Part shown: in pieces, positions 25,016 to 36,819 of the stretch | Numbering within the stretch: position 1 is the stretch's first letter | How the letters are laid out: the number at the start of each line of letters is the position of its first letter | Source of the DNA: Epiperipatus broadwayi | Lineage: Eukaryota; Onychophora; Udeonychophora; Euonychophora; Peripatidae | Reading direction: 5' to 3' | Length of the DNA: 64,000 nucleotides | Assembly: GCA_028023455.1 (NCBI GenBank) | Contig: JAQFVV010012402.1 | Span: 15,812,935-15,876,934, forward strand | Made by a program: the position numbers and the translations under genes | The notes under the pieces: model-generated | Told to the model about the DNA's origin: nothing | Databases searched by the model: none | Seen by the model: only the letters and a program-made list of their open reading frames with translations

Positions 25016-26146
25016 TTTCCATTATCTTTAAATTTCATATAAGTAAGAACAATTCTTATATAAAAAGTCACCAATAAAAGAAATACTTAAAATAAGATTT
25101 GAAAATATAATGTAAAAAAGATACAGTGAAAAAAAAATAGCATGTTTTCATTTCACTTGATGTATTTGGTGGAATTCTTTTTTTTTCTTGATTTAATAAT
25201 TCAAGCTCTTTATATTCACTGCACCAATCTCTACCATAAGAAATTCTATAACTGCTGCATATTACAAATCAGTTATTATTAAATAACTCTAATGTTTAGG
25301 TATCTATCTATATTTCAACAAAACAAGTATGCAGTTGATCTTAATCTTAAAGCTATTTCTTTTACAGCAATCACCTATCTATCTTCATTTAAATAGATCT
25401 ATTTATTCCATTTTTTATTATTATAATTGCTTTGGCCAACTTCTTATATAGACATTACTTTTAAACTTATCTGAAGATTTTCTGGATTTTGCTTTATAAA
25501 AAAAAGTCTATCTTAATTATTTTTATTCTCTAACTTTATTTAAATACTACAAATTACTTAATTAAATTATCTTTTTATGCAACTTTTGTTTTAATTGAAT
25601 GAGTTTTATCAAAAGTGGTAATTTTACACTTTAATATCTTTGTATATGTTTATATACATATAAGCTTAAAAAACTTTTATTTCTTAAAAAAGTTATATAT
25701 GTAAGTCTATGAGGACTCTCATGCACACATTGGTATTGTGATCCATATATTAATGTCATATTACAACTTTAGACAATTACAACTTAATATCAACAATTAT
25801 TTTTTAAATATATAATTACTTAACCTTTTTATTTTTAAATGGAACGTCTTTCTAATTGTAGATTCATTAAAATTATATGCAAAAAAAACTAAAAGCATTT
25901 TTTAAAGTAATATCTTAAAGATATTATTATTTTTAAAATTCAAATTGCCTAATAACTCTTACATACAAATATTTGCATAATATATCTTTAAGTTTTTTTC
26001 TTTAATGTCACAAGCTTTATCGTTGCAAATAAAACCTACTTAATCAAAACAAATATAAGTTTTGCTAATAAATCATAACAATAGAATATAATAAAACTCA
26101 TACGCAATGATTGCTTTTGATGTCTAAAGAATTGTATATACTATAC
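25016..26146. other. AT-rich non-coding stretch
   Basis: No gene or definable repeat recognised. Confidence 0.35.
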
Positions 26147-26947
26147 CAGGAATGAACAAACTCTATGTCTGCAAGAGCCACATTAAAATTGCAATATCAT
26201 AATTAAAATTTTAAAGTATTCAACAGAAGCACATATTTGATTATTATTTTTTATTAATATGATTTATTATTTATAAAAAAAAATCAAGAGAATAAAATTA
26301 ATAAATGAAACAAAACCAATTAAAGGTTATTTATTATTTACATCTAAGTGGCTCTGGTTAACATTAAAATTTGGTGTGCAATTTGTTAACTGAGTATGTC
26401 ATAGTTCTGTAAGATGTTCATTCATCAGTTGTACTCAAAGTTTTGATTTTATACACTTAATTGTTGAGTATAATGATTTACAAGAATACATTGTGCCCAA
26501 ATTCACATTAAATGAGGATACCAAGACAATAATTCTTTACTTTTCTAAATATAAATTAAAAATAATACCATTTATTGCACAATTAAATTAGCTGAAATTG
26601 ATGTTTGAAAGTCAAAATAGAAGAACACATTTGATGATGTTTGAATTAAAACTGTACAAGGAATAATAACATCATTCGATGAAGTCAAAATAATAACAAA
26701 AGTGATAAGTTCAAACAATGCATCATATTTCCAGGAAATGATAACAATAAAGCCACAGAAATTGATGATGTAAACAATCATTATAAAATTATCATTATAA
26801 AAAAATAAAGCATACACGGTTTCAAAATAATATGTAAATACATTATGCTAATATAAATTATATTATGATTTTATAAGTTTCATGAGAGCTGCATTGAACC
26901 ATCTGAATAGCTGCATGCAGCTAATGAACCACAGTTTGGCCAAGCTG
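26147..26947. mobile_element. hAT-type non-autonomous element
   Basis: The left end CAGGAATGAACAAACT...CTGCAAGAGCCAC and the right end GCTGCATGCAGCTAATGAACCACAGTTTGGCC with GCTG at the edge are imperfect inverted repeats. The motif CTGCATGCAGCT-(N)-GAACCACAGTTTGGCC is the classic subterminal wording of hAT/MER5-like elements in animals. The interior is AT-rich with no transposase. The 8-bp flanks do not match well, so the target duplication has decayed. Confidence 0.6.
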
Positions 26948-27204
26948 ACATTATATCATGTGTAAGTTTTCAATATTCTCTATGCCATATATGGTTTAGT
27001 GCAGCACTAGAGTTTCACACTCTGGATTTATAAGGTCCTGCATATGTTTCAGTGCTAGCACTTTATTTTTATGAATTCTCAGTCAATAAAGTCATTTGAT
27101 TAGTTATTCTTAATTAGTATTTCTATAACCAATCTGAATCCACAAGATATAATAGCTACTGCAAACCAGTTATTTCCATAGGAATGTAACTTTAAACTAT
27201 CAAA

Positions 27205-27371
27205 CATCACATGATCACCATTCTTTATGCTTACACAAGCTGTTTTTTACAGAGGCAAAACTAGATAGGGATTTTATGCACAAACTTCCTGCATCTATTG
27301 ATTACTCTGGCTTGCACTGAGTGGTGCTATTGTATGAAGAGTTTTGCCTCTGTGAATGTAACTTTACTAAA
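27205..27371. mobile_element. Deleted copy of the foldback family A (no ribozyme)
   Basis: Host-side wording CATCACATGATCACCATTC precedes an element from 27249 to 27353 with ends AGAGGCAAAACT and AGTTTTGCCTCT. It retains GGGATTTTATGCACAAAC and the TTGATTACTCTGGCTTGCA block but lacks the hammerhead segment. It is a short internal-deletion derivative. Confidence 0.65.
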
Positions 27372-28869
27372 AGTATTATATTCTCTACAGTGAAAAATTT
27401 CAGTACATGATTATGCAACATATATTATTCCTCAAGCTATTTCTTTTTCTTGTTACTTCTTATTTCATATTATTTTTCTTCTCATAGCAAATTTTTTGGC
27501 AGCTTTTTATTAATGCAAACAACATTATTATTATTATCATCATACTCAGCTTTTATGAATAAAAAAATTATCAATTAAGCAGCAATGAATTTTTGATTTT
27601 TTTTAATCAAAAACAAAATGTTTTAATATTTTTAATATTCATTGACATACATATGCAATGTGCTCATAAAAGAATATATTCATAAAAGATTTTAAAAATC
27701 AATTCATATTTGTTTATTTCTACCACAAATACTACTATTACATCTATTCCTATTAATTAGCCCTATTATTATTACTACTTCTATTATTTCTGCAATTAAG
27801 CATATTTAAATTTGTATATCTATAATTTTTATTATAAATCTAATGTCATTAATACTGACTATTGTAATTAAAGATATTACTTACGCGATAATAACTATTA
27901 TTAGTATTACTATTATTGTTATTTCTCCAACTAATAATATCAATACTACTATATTACTATTAGCATTATTATTATTGATATTAATATCAATATTACTGCT
28001 GCTTTTGTTACTATGATTGTGAAGTAATAATATTTTGTGCAATGTGGCAATTATTCATCAAATACTTATATGTTTTATTTTTAAAAAAATTATTAAAAAA
28101 TAAATATATAGGGTTGTTTAAAACCAATTGCAACTTTAAATATTTTTGGAGTTATATATGATAAAAATTCATTTAAGTGTCAGATAAAAGTATAATTTGT
28201 TAAAATTTTATATTCATGTTGTCAATGTTATACATAATAATAGCTTGGTCATCTCGACTTCATCCTATTGGATATTTCTTGAATAAAGTTAAGATCAAAT
28301 TCATAAATACAATCAATTGAACTTTATTTGGAAAATATTTTAAATGCGTTTGGATAGCCATATTAAATAATTCTTTAAAAATAAAAGATGGTTTTTATGT
28401 TTAAATTTAAAATGCGATTAAATCTTTGTAAAGGATGTATTCTTATATTATATTAAAATTGCATAAGAACTTTATAATGACCTCCTATAAACATTCCTTG
28501 TTAGTTTAATTGAATATTTAAGTTGTTTACTTTAACAAAAGTTATTCATTATTAGGTTATTAGGGATATTTTCAGGCTAAAAGTTGCTAGAACAATTATA
28601 ATTACCTGTTTCACAACAGTTTGATCACACCCTAATTACAGTGACTTTAATAATTAATTATCTAAGATTTAAAAGCAAATTTGTGATTAAATATTTCTTT
28701 CAGTCCAATGGATAATTAAGATGACAACTGAAGTTATATAATGTTTTACAGGATAAGTGGCATGACTACATTAAATGTATCTGCAATATACAAGATTAAT
28801 TCAATGAAACTTGTGTATTGAAAACTAATGACTTTATCATTCTAATAAGGGTTTGATGAGTTTTCCTTT
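27372..28869. other. AT-rich non-coding stretch
   Basis: Scattered ATT/TTA triplet runs at about 27710-28020 are degenerate microsatellite. No gene is seen. Confidence 0.35.
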
Positions 28870-29075
28870 TCTTGTAACTAAAAATAGCTAAATATCCATT
28901 TATCAATCAATATAGAATAAATAATGATTAGCTTAAAGATCATTTATCTGGTAGAAGAATCCTAAGCCCTAATTAAAAATGAAATTTTTTAAAAGTTTTA
29001 TTTAGCATGAATTTGAACTCATGTTATAAGACGGCAGGCACATGTTATACCATAAGATTCTTTCTTATATCTTTA
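28870..29075 (-). repeat. tRNA-derived SINE (family E), best preserved
   Basis: On minus, ATGGTATAACATG (A-box-like), TGCCGTCTTATAACAT (anticodon-arm-like) and ATGAGTTCAAATTCAT (B-box/T-arm) lie within about 50 nt, in tRNA order. They are followed by the family tail leading to AGGGCTTAGGATTC and CTATTTTTAGTT. Arms contain mismatches, so it is not a functional tRNA. Confidence 0.55.
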
Positions 29076-29530
29076 TAAAATTATAAATAATTATTAGCTG
29101 ATTTATCTGTAATCTTTTTTGTCTTATATATTTTTTTAAATATATAGCATATATTAGCAAACACTAAAAAAAAAAAAACTGACTTTTTTTTTGTATTTTA
29201 ATAATAATTAAATCCAATGATAATTTTTAAAATGACAAAATAAAAACTTTTATTTGTAGAATTTGTTCGATGTGTTCAGTATATTGAGGCAATCGCGAAT
29301 GACGTCGTAACACTAATCTAAATTTAAGTGAAAAATAATATAAGTGTATTGAAAGGTTTTAAGTTAGGAAAGTAATTTAAAAATAAAGATTTTGATATAT
29401 GGAATCACAATCAAAAAAGAGTGAACCCCATTTATTACATGAAAAGATAAGTGCCTCCAAATATATATGTGTTGGGAATAAATTTACAACATTGAATAAT
29501 TTTTGTTGCTCATTTTATTTTATTTTCCAT
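29076..29530. other. Non-coding stretch
   Basis: Nothing recognised except a short CG-containing patch GCAATCGCGAATGACGTCGTAA around 29290-29311. Confidence 0.35.
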
Positions 29531-29633
29531 ATGTCATAGCATCAGCCGAGAGGCGAACCCGCACCGACCGTCTGCAACCAACTGCTTGCTTGCAAGGCGG
29601 CTGCGCTGACCTCTCGACTAACAACGCTTGACA
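29531..29633 (-). repeat. tRNA-like repeat with TGTCA ends (copy 1)
   Basis: On minus, TGTCAAGCG starts a GC-rich block with an A-box-like TTAGTCGAGAGGTCAGCG and a B-box-like GCGGGTTCGCCTC, closing with GCTATGACA. A second copy at 63702-63800 has the same ends and centre. The D-arm wording resembles class II (Leu/Ser-type) tRNAs, but the acceptor ends do not pair, so a tRNA-derived repeat is preferred over a tRNA gene. Confidence 0.6.
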
Positions 29634-31226
29634 AATAAATTTTATTTAATTATTTAGAGCATTTGACTCTGTAATAAAAATTGAAAAGAACTAGTTAAAC
29701 AATTCTGGGATTATTCAGGGTTAGGAATTAAAATAATTTTCATATTTAATGGATAACTGCATAAATTCTGTCGAGCATACTTGCCAAAATTATTTAGATA
29801 AAATTCCACCTTTGATTTCAATGGAAAAGGGAACTGCTTTTTTCAAGAGCATATAGCCTTATAATTGTAGCGATAAATTTGATTAGTCAATAAATCAAAA
29901 TTCCAAAAAAAAATACATTCAAAGGTATTTAAATGAGAGTGAAAATAATAATTTGCCCAAATTTATTATAAAAAATTCAGTTTTACCAAGCATAATGTGA
30001 AACAATATCTTCTCATTGTCAATTGTTAATTTGGTATAAAATTAAAATATTAAAGATTATTGAAAAAAAACCTATTGCCCTTAGAAGTCACATAAAATTA
30101 AAAATTTGGAAATCGGGTGAAAAAAATCAGAGGTAATTTTAAAAAACAGACTCTAAATGAGCAGACTAGTTTCTAAGTTTTGCAAACCATGTTTTTTTTT
30201 TTTTGGTTGGCAGTTAGGTATCAGTGTAATAATATTATAAAAGGTATGTAAAAAAAAGAATTTTGGCAGATTACAGATTTCAAACTTCAGAAATGAGACT
30301 TAAAAGAATTCAGTCAAATCAAAGTTTAAGCATTCACTGGTTCTGTCAGTAAATTCTGCTTGCACCAATAGGGGACAACTTTAGAAAAGTATAGAAACAA
30401 GTTACTAGTAAGGAAGATCACTTTTCAGTGTATTCCCAGTGAAAAGATGATAAACCATGTTTATGCTTAGAGATTTTCCATATATGAATCAGCCCACTAC
30501 TTTCCAACCATGATAGTGCTTATAAGAAATGAATGGCCTGAAAAAATTTAGTATTGAGTCTTAAATTGAACTCTATTGCCTGCTGTGTTAAACATACTAA
30601 CCATCCCTATGATAAGCTGTTTGATGTCCCTGGATCAAATTACTAATCAAGTTTGAGGATTACCAACATGTTAATGAAACTGATCTATGATAATAGCAAT
30701 AGATAATTCCTATGATGATTTAGAGAGAACTGTGATAGGAGTGAGAACTATTGAAAATTAATAGTGAACTTTCTGATTCAACAAAATATAAGATAATATC
30801 TATAATATATTTAATTATTTTAATTTGAAAAAGAGTAGCCTTAAAATATAGATAATTTATAAATGTATAATGGATTTATTCTTTATAAATACAGTGTATT
30901 ATTTTTATCATTTTACGATTTTGAAAAAGTCATTCTATTTTCTAATGGATAGATCGAAATTTTGTACATGAAATTTAATAATTTTTCTTAATGCACTAAT
31001 ATGTTTTTTTTCTCTTTTCTTTTTTTCATATATTAAACATTTAAGTTATAATGTGATGAATCCTACATGTTAAACAAATGCTGCCAAGTCTGTAATTTAA
31101 TGAATAATACTTCTAAAGACATTGGTGTATAATAGTAATAAAGTAAACTAAAAGAAAAAGGTTTTTTTTAATCTAACGGACATATATATATAAACATTAA
31201 AAGCATAAAGCTAAACTAGTCAATAA
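29634..31226. other. AT-rich non-coding stretch
   Basis: No gene seen. 30260-30720 is a little less AT-rich, without recognisable motif. Confidence 0.35.
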
Positions 31227-31412
31227 ATAATCAAAATTATCCCAAATTCATAACTCAACCAGACTAGCCAAAAAAAAAAAAAAATTTAAAACACAACCAG
31301 CAGATTTTACACTTGAGAAGTCTACTTGTAGCTGTAAAAACATTGGTTGGGTTTTGAGTTTATTTTTTGGCTAGTCTGGTTGAATTATGAATTTGGGGTA
31401 ATTTTGATTATA
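31227..31412. mobile_element. Foldback MITE with ~50-bp inverted ends
   Basis: ATAATCAAAATTA-CCCAAATTCATAA and CCAGACTAGCCAAAAAA at the left are inverted at 31360-31412, with a centre of about 80 bp. It lacks an ORF. No second copy was found in the window. Confidence 0.7.
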
Positions 31413-31979
31413 TATATATGATGATAATACACATTCAAACCACTTAATATGATAAATCCATTTCTTTCTTTGATTTTCATAAATAAAGATATTTGTTAAT
31501 TTGCTAACTGAATCTATTCTCGTTTTATTCTAATATACATTTATGAACACCCCCCGATTAATTAGTTAAGATTAGTTAATATGGCAGTCATTATTCTCAA
31601 AGTTTAAGTAACATGAAAAAGTTAATCAAAATGCAAAAAGATTAGAATCAAGGCTGTATAATAGCCTACTGTGTACCATGACCTTACCAGCATAAAATAT
31701 GAATAAAAAGTTAGTTTATATTTTTTTACTAACTATTTAGGGTTAAAAATGCATTGAACTTTGAAGAGGAGAATGCAATGAAACAATTGTAAATGGTGTT
31801 TGCTATGCTTAGTCTAATCATTATCAGTTGTTTGAAGCTATTTTTCATAATATTATCCAGGACTGCAAGTTATCAAATGGTACAGTTGAAATCTTGCTAC
31901 ATTTGAAAGCATGAAGCTGAGTGTTATCAGATATTATTTATTTATCTTTGCTGGCTTGTGCCTTCATATCCTATGAAAT

Positions 31980-32175
31980 ATTAGCTTCCTATTATAATTA
32001 CATTCGAATATCGACCTTTCAAGCCAATTGTGCAAACGCTTTGCGAGTGTTAAATAATAAATGAATACCCTCTGACCAATACAAGATATAGAATTTATGC
32101 AGGAATAAAAAGAATCCCTCTTATTCCTTAGACTCAAATATTTATATATGAGCAAATCTGAAGTACTGGCACAGA
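31980..32175 (+). repeat. Copy of the 8.3-kb foldback family
   Basis: CCTTTCAAGCCAATTGTGC and about 125 following bases are repeated almost identically at 32345-32486, in the same orientation. The distal part includes TCAAATATTTATATATGAGC, matching the centre at 8400-8420, and an ACCCTCTG...CAGAGGGT inverted pair. Confidence 0.65.
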
Positions 32176-32284
32176 GGGTGTGACAATATAACAGTCACTT
32201 TAAATTACTATATACAATGTCTGAATGAATGATGCCGATGAAATTTTCTAGAATTTACTAAGCGTCATTCCAACTGAAACTTAA

Positions 32285-32486
32285 TCATATATATAAATAA
32301 GCATTTATTTTTATAGCGTCTGTATACAATTTGTAATTACATTCATAGCGGCCTTTCAAGCCAATTGTGCAAACGCTTTGCGAGTGTTAAATAATAAATG
32401 AATACCCTCTGACCAATACAAGATATAGAATTTATGCAGGAATAAAAAGAATCCCTCTTATTCCTATGACTCAAATATAAATTTAG
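32285..32486 (+). repeat. Second, tandemly placed copy of the 8.3-kb foldback family
   Basis: Begins with AAATAAGCATTTATTTTTATA and GCGTCTGTAT, matching in reverse the flank at 8555-8605. It then repeats the 31998-32130 block nearly base for base. The downstream half is lost after GACTCAAATA. Confidence 0.65.
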
Positions 32487-33188
32487 ATAAATATCCAATG
32501 CATGGTAATGATATCAGGAATTTTAGCATTATATGCCTTGGTAATGTACTGATGTAAGTGTTCAACTATGATAATTTTCTTTTTACAGATAAGGTATTCA
32601 TTCATGCATATTTTTGTAGGAATTGAAGTCTATATAGACACTATTTATATTTTTTTAAAATATAAAATATCTTTTTTTATTTTATATTATTTACATATAT
32701 GTACAATTATTATTATTCTATTATACATATTTTTTTCAATAATGTTTTTTATTTCTTCTTCTTGCAATACAAAGATTTTAACATTTTCTTTCACATGACT
32801 ACTTTCCAATCATTGTATCTTCTGTGTAAATTTTACTATCTCTTCTTTTAATATTTGTGTTTTAATAACACTTCTGCATTCAACCCAGATCTTTTCATTC
32901 CAGTTGGGTATGTATGCTTTTGACACTTTTGTTTTAGCAAAAATACTTCTTATGACTCCAGAAAAAGCAATAAAAATTATCATTAGTTAATCTCTGTGAA
33001 GGTTTATTAAATGATTTTTTTTTAAATATGATTTTTCATAAATTATTTATAAAGTTTACTAATAAAATTTTATATAATTGACTTGAAAAAACTGATTGAA
33101 ATCAATTAAATTTTTTAATACGTAACATATAAAAATATAGATATAACACAGGATTTTTATTAAATATTTAATTTCTTGTTTTATAAAT

Positions 33189-33200
33189 AATAATAACAAC

Positions 33201-33252
<52 letters not shown>
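33189..33252. repeat. (ATA)n microsatellite
   Basis: About 20 AAT/ATA triplets with occasional ACA units. The apparent leucine-rich open frame on minus at 33059-33262 is this repeat in translation. Confidence 0.9.
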
Positions 33253-33253
<1 letters not shown>

Positions 33254-33540
33254 CAACAACAACTTTATTTATTTATTTGATTACATCAAAGAAAGAAATC
33301 TAATAAGCAAAACAAATGCTTTTTATAGGTTTTATAAATATCATATAAATTTTTATATAAAGAAATTGACATAATCTTACGATAAAACAATAAACAGCAA
33401 TAAAATAATAAATATGAAAAATCGACAAAATATATATTAAACTAAAAATGGAATACAACATAAACTGAATATAAATCAAACATTACAAATTATGCACAAA
33501 ATAACCACAAAATAAAAAACAAAATAACACATTACTAATG

Positions 33541-33765
33541 TAATTTTAAGCCACATGATCACTATTTCTTATGCTAGCACATAACTGTTATTAAAACAGG
33601 CAAAACAAGCCAGAAACTAGTCTGGGATATTAGATGAGTAGACACTAGATGGGGATTTTATGCACAAGCCTTCTGGAATTCATTGATTACTCTGGTTGGC
33701 ACAGGGTGGCACTACTGTATGAAGAGTTTTGCCTGCTTTAATAATGTAATTTTACAGACAAAGAA
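33541..33765. mobile_element. Foldback family A, internally deleted copy
   Basis: Ends TTATTAAAACAGGCAAAAC (from 33588) and GTTTTGCCTGCTTTAATAA (to about 33745) are inverted. The left end is joined directly to AGCCAGAAACTAGTCTGG, the 3' half of the hammerhead, so CTGATGA is absent and no ribozyme can form. Surrounding sequence repeats the host-side block ATGATCAC-ATT-CTTATGCT seen around all copies. Confidence 0.7.
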
Positions 33766-34435
33766 TATTTTTCAAATCCTTTTTTAACAAATTCATATTT
33801 TCTATGTTCTACATATAACATGGTAATTTATTAAACATCATTAAAATATATACACTTCTCAGTCTACTCCCACATCTATTCCTGTACCTAAATAAAATAA
33901 TATTAATGATAATAATAATATATGAATCAAAACAGGTTTAATTTATAAAACGAAACAAGTTTATTCTAAGCAATGTCTTGATTTAAATATGATTGATTAC
34001 ATTAAATTGACACAACTATCTAAAGATTTTTAACTTATTTAAAGCTTAAAATAAACTTATAAACTAAATTTAGAATCATAGAAGTAAAAGCTTTTATTAT
34101 AGAATTTGATTAATATCCACACACACACACACACACACACACATTCATTATTTCCAATATGCAAATCTAGATATTTTATCCAGTCAACAGACATACAATT
34201 AATGATACCAGTATTAATACACTTTTAAAAATTTTCTCGGAACATAATTCCATCAACTAGTGGGGATCATTTTTTTTATTTTGTTGAAGTTAAATTTGAT
34301 ACACATATTTGTAAGCTTTAAGAATGTCATAGATTCTACATTTTAATATCACTAGTGAGCAATGAAAACTCCTACCATTATACAAAAACAACAGTTACCA
34401 TATAAATCAACTATTGCTATCTTTGAAGATTTACT
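33766..34435. other. Non-coding stretch with an (AC)n run
   Basis: (CA)n at about 34119-34143. No gene. The right side is the host-side flank of family A. Confidence 0.4.
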
Positions 34436-34725
34436 TATTATTAAAACAGGCAAAACTCTCTATACATATTGCCCACTCAATGCAAGCCAGAGTAATCAAT
34501 GGATGCCAGAAGGCTTGTGAATAAAATCCCCTTCTAGTGCCTACTTATCCAATATCCTCAGACTAGTTTCTGGCTTGTGGCCTTCATCAGTGAAAAACTA
34601 GTCTGAGGATATTGGATGAGTAGGCATAGATGGGATTTTATGCATAAGCCTTCTGTCATCCATTGATTACTTTGGCTTACATTGAGTGGCAATATGTGTA
34701 GAGAGTTTTGTCTGTTTTAATAATA
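34436..34725. mobile_element. Foldback family A element with hammerhead at its hinge
   Basis: Arms of about 130 bp are inverted: TATTATTAAAACAGGCAAAA at the left and its complement, with one change, at 34706-34725. Both arms share TGGATG-CAGAAGGCTT and ATAAAATCCC. The hinge at 34554-34604 contains a hammerhead core on minus. The right arm repeats the 3' half of the ribozyme on plus. Confidence 0.75.
34554..34597 (-). ncRNA. Type I hammerhead ribozyme candidate (family A, 34.6 kb)
   Basis: On minus: CTGATGA (plus 34584-34590), 13-nt stem II region (34571-34583) pairing GGC with GCC around CACAA, GAAA (34567-34570), stem III A-C/G-U with loop UA, cleavage triplet GUC ending at 34561, then TGAGGAT (34554-34560). 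The stem I partner is TTTTTCA (34591-34597), which pairs through A-U, C-G, U-A and G-U wobbles. The first stem II position is an A-A mismatch. The stem I 5' strand differs from the other copies because the right arm replaced it, yet it still pairs. Confidence 0.55.
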
Positions 34726-34769
34726 GTTATGAGCAAGCATAAGAAATGGTGATCATATGATGTTTATTG

Positions 34770-35102
34770 GCTTAAGGCAGCGGTCCCCAACCTTTTTGCA
34801 TTTAAGAGCACATTCTATAATACCGGCCAGGTGGCGGGCACCATTTATTTTTTCAGTGTAAATTTATAGTTGGATATTGTTAATAATACATATAATAGAG
34901 AAAAAAATATTTATTTAAAAAATAAAATTTTAGCATTTGATTACAATATAATACAATAATTTATAAGAAATTTTAAAAATTAAATTTATTTGTATCAGAT
35001 AAATAATTTTTTATCGTGATTGGATAGTGGCAGGCACAGGTAAAATGGTCTGCGAGCGCCATGGTGCCCGCGGGCATAGGGTTGGGGACCCCTGGCTTAA
35101 GG
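34770..35102. mobile_element. hAT-type MITE with perfect 8-bp target duplication
   Basis: The element 34778-35094 starts CAGCGGTCCCCAACC and ends GGGTTGGGGACCCCTG, inverted apart from single changes. It is flanked by GCTTAAGG at 34770-34777 and 35095-35102. The 8-bp duplication and CAG...CTG ends are hAT hallmarks. At 317 bp there is no transposase. It sits in the host-side flank of family A, in the same TATTGGCTTAA context found intact at 52580-52590, which gives a clean empty site. Confidence 0.9.
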
Positions 35103-36819
35103 TTTACTTATTTTATCAAATAAGGTTTCTATTTCCCTACATTTTAATATTAGTCATATGCATTATATAAAAATTTTTTTTTGGAAAAAGTGATGACATA
35201 AAGTAACTGAAAAAAGTAATTCAGTTCAAGTAAATTTTAGAAATCACTTAAATTATATGTTGAAGTAGGAGAATAATAAATTATGATTTGCATGTGTGTA
35301 AAGGAATGGAATGGAAAAATATGATGTGAGCATATCAATAATAATAAAAATATATTCCATCATTAATAGACTAAAAATTTATGCTAGAGTTTAAATAATT
35401 TCTGACTTGATAAATAGTAATTGGTTTAAGCATTCCTATATTTATTAAAATATAATCATTGTTAATGTGTGTGTGCAGGAAATGCAAAGCTTTTAGAGTA
35501 ATTTGATGTTATACATATATATAAAATAAATATCAACTTTGAAATAGTCTTTTCAGATATCTAGTGGATACTTGCTATGAATTATGTATTATTTTGTAAT
35601 CACATGATTCACTGACCTTATTATCTAATTAAAGTATGTCATCATCATAACCTGATGAAAAAAATATATATAGTATACTGGATGGGATATATTAGAGGAT
35701 CAATTTGATAAATAAGCAAAATATCATTAATGTTCATATTGATAATAAAAAAACATAGCATTTTATTAATAACAAAATATTTGTAAATTAATAATTTGTA
35801 AAGAATGCAGCATAGAGAACTGTGTTGGAAGATGAATTAAGAAAATACTAAGGTCATTCACATTAATAAACAAACAAGTGTTTAATCCATCTAGAAAACA
35901 TAAAAATTAATAGTTGCATAATCTGTAATATATTTAGATTGTAAGACACTGTGAGAAATTGTTTATAGTGTAGGAGAAACTGATTTCTATTAAGTGGGCA
36001 TAAATGAAAAATCTATGTGCTTGAAGTTATTAACATTCTGAAAAAACTTTTAGGCATAAACCTATTTTAAAAATGTTAATACGTATCTAATAACTTTTAA
36101 AAAGATTGCAAATAGATTTTAAGTTAAGATTGATTAATCTGTAGATAACAGTTAACCTTACCTATTGCTGATTATCCCAGTACAAAATGAGGTATTTCAC
36201 AATAACCACTATGTGGTATTTGTTGGCTTCTGTGCATTGAAATTTAAAATATAGTGTGCTTGAAATCTCTCCATTAACTCATTATTTAGAATTCAGTGGT
36301 AGGAAGATTTACACTTCAACTATATCATATCAATAATGTTTCATAATTAAATATTCTAAAATAAAACATGGCATAAAAGGGCAATTGCCTAAAAATATCA
36401 GTGTCCTTGTTTGCTAGATCATCCTTCAAGATATCTGTTTAATGCTGACATGATAAAATATTCAAATATAGTAAAGTAAGACAAGATCATGTTTTATTTT
36501 CAAATAAATCTGTTATTTTAATATATATTCATATAAATCTGTGTTATTTTAATATATATATATTTTGTATAAAAGCACATGAGAATTCAAATTATTTTGA
36601 AATTCGAAACAATTTTAAGAATTGTTAAGGAAATAATATATTTGTTTCTGTTACTCAGGGCATTAATTTTTTGACATATGGTATCGACTAGCCTTCCATT
36701 TACTTAAATAAAAAATAACATTATTAATTTATATATATATTGATTTAAATTTAAATCTAACTTATTAATTTAGAATGTATCCTTTTAAATTTTGAATCCA
36801 TTTAAAAGAAATAAACATT
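35103..36819. other. AT-rich non-coding stretch
   Basis: No gene recognised. ACCTGATGAAAAAAATATAT at 35650 resembles a hammerhead core start but lacks stem II and GAAA context. Confidence 0.35.

Noticed and set aside
26572-26817. 81-codon minus frame inside the hAT-type element as a transposase piece
   Set aside because: It lacks any hAT transposase or dimerisation motif and is strongly Ile/Phe biased from AT-rich sequence.
29531-29633. A functional tRNA gene
   Set aside because: A and B boxes are present, but the acceptor ends do not pair and the same unit with identical ends occurs at 63.7 kb, so a repeat is more likely.
33059-33262. Leucine-rich 67-codon frame on minus
   Set aside because: It is the (ATA)n microsatellite in translation.
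35648-35670. CTGATGA at 35652 as a hammerhead core
   Set aside because: It is followed by a run of A and TATA with no stem II and no pairing stem I.
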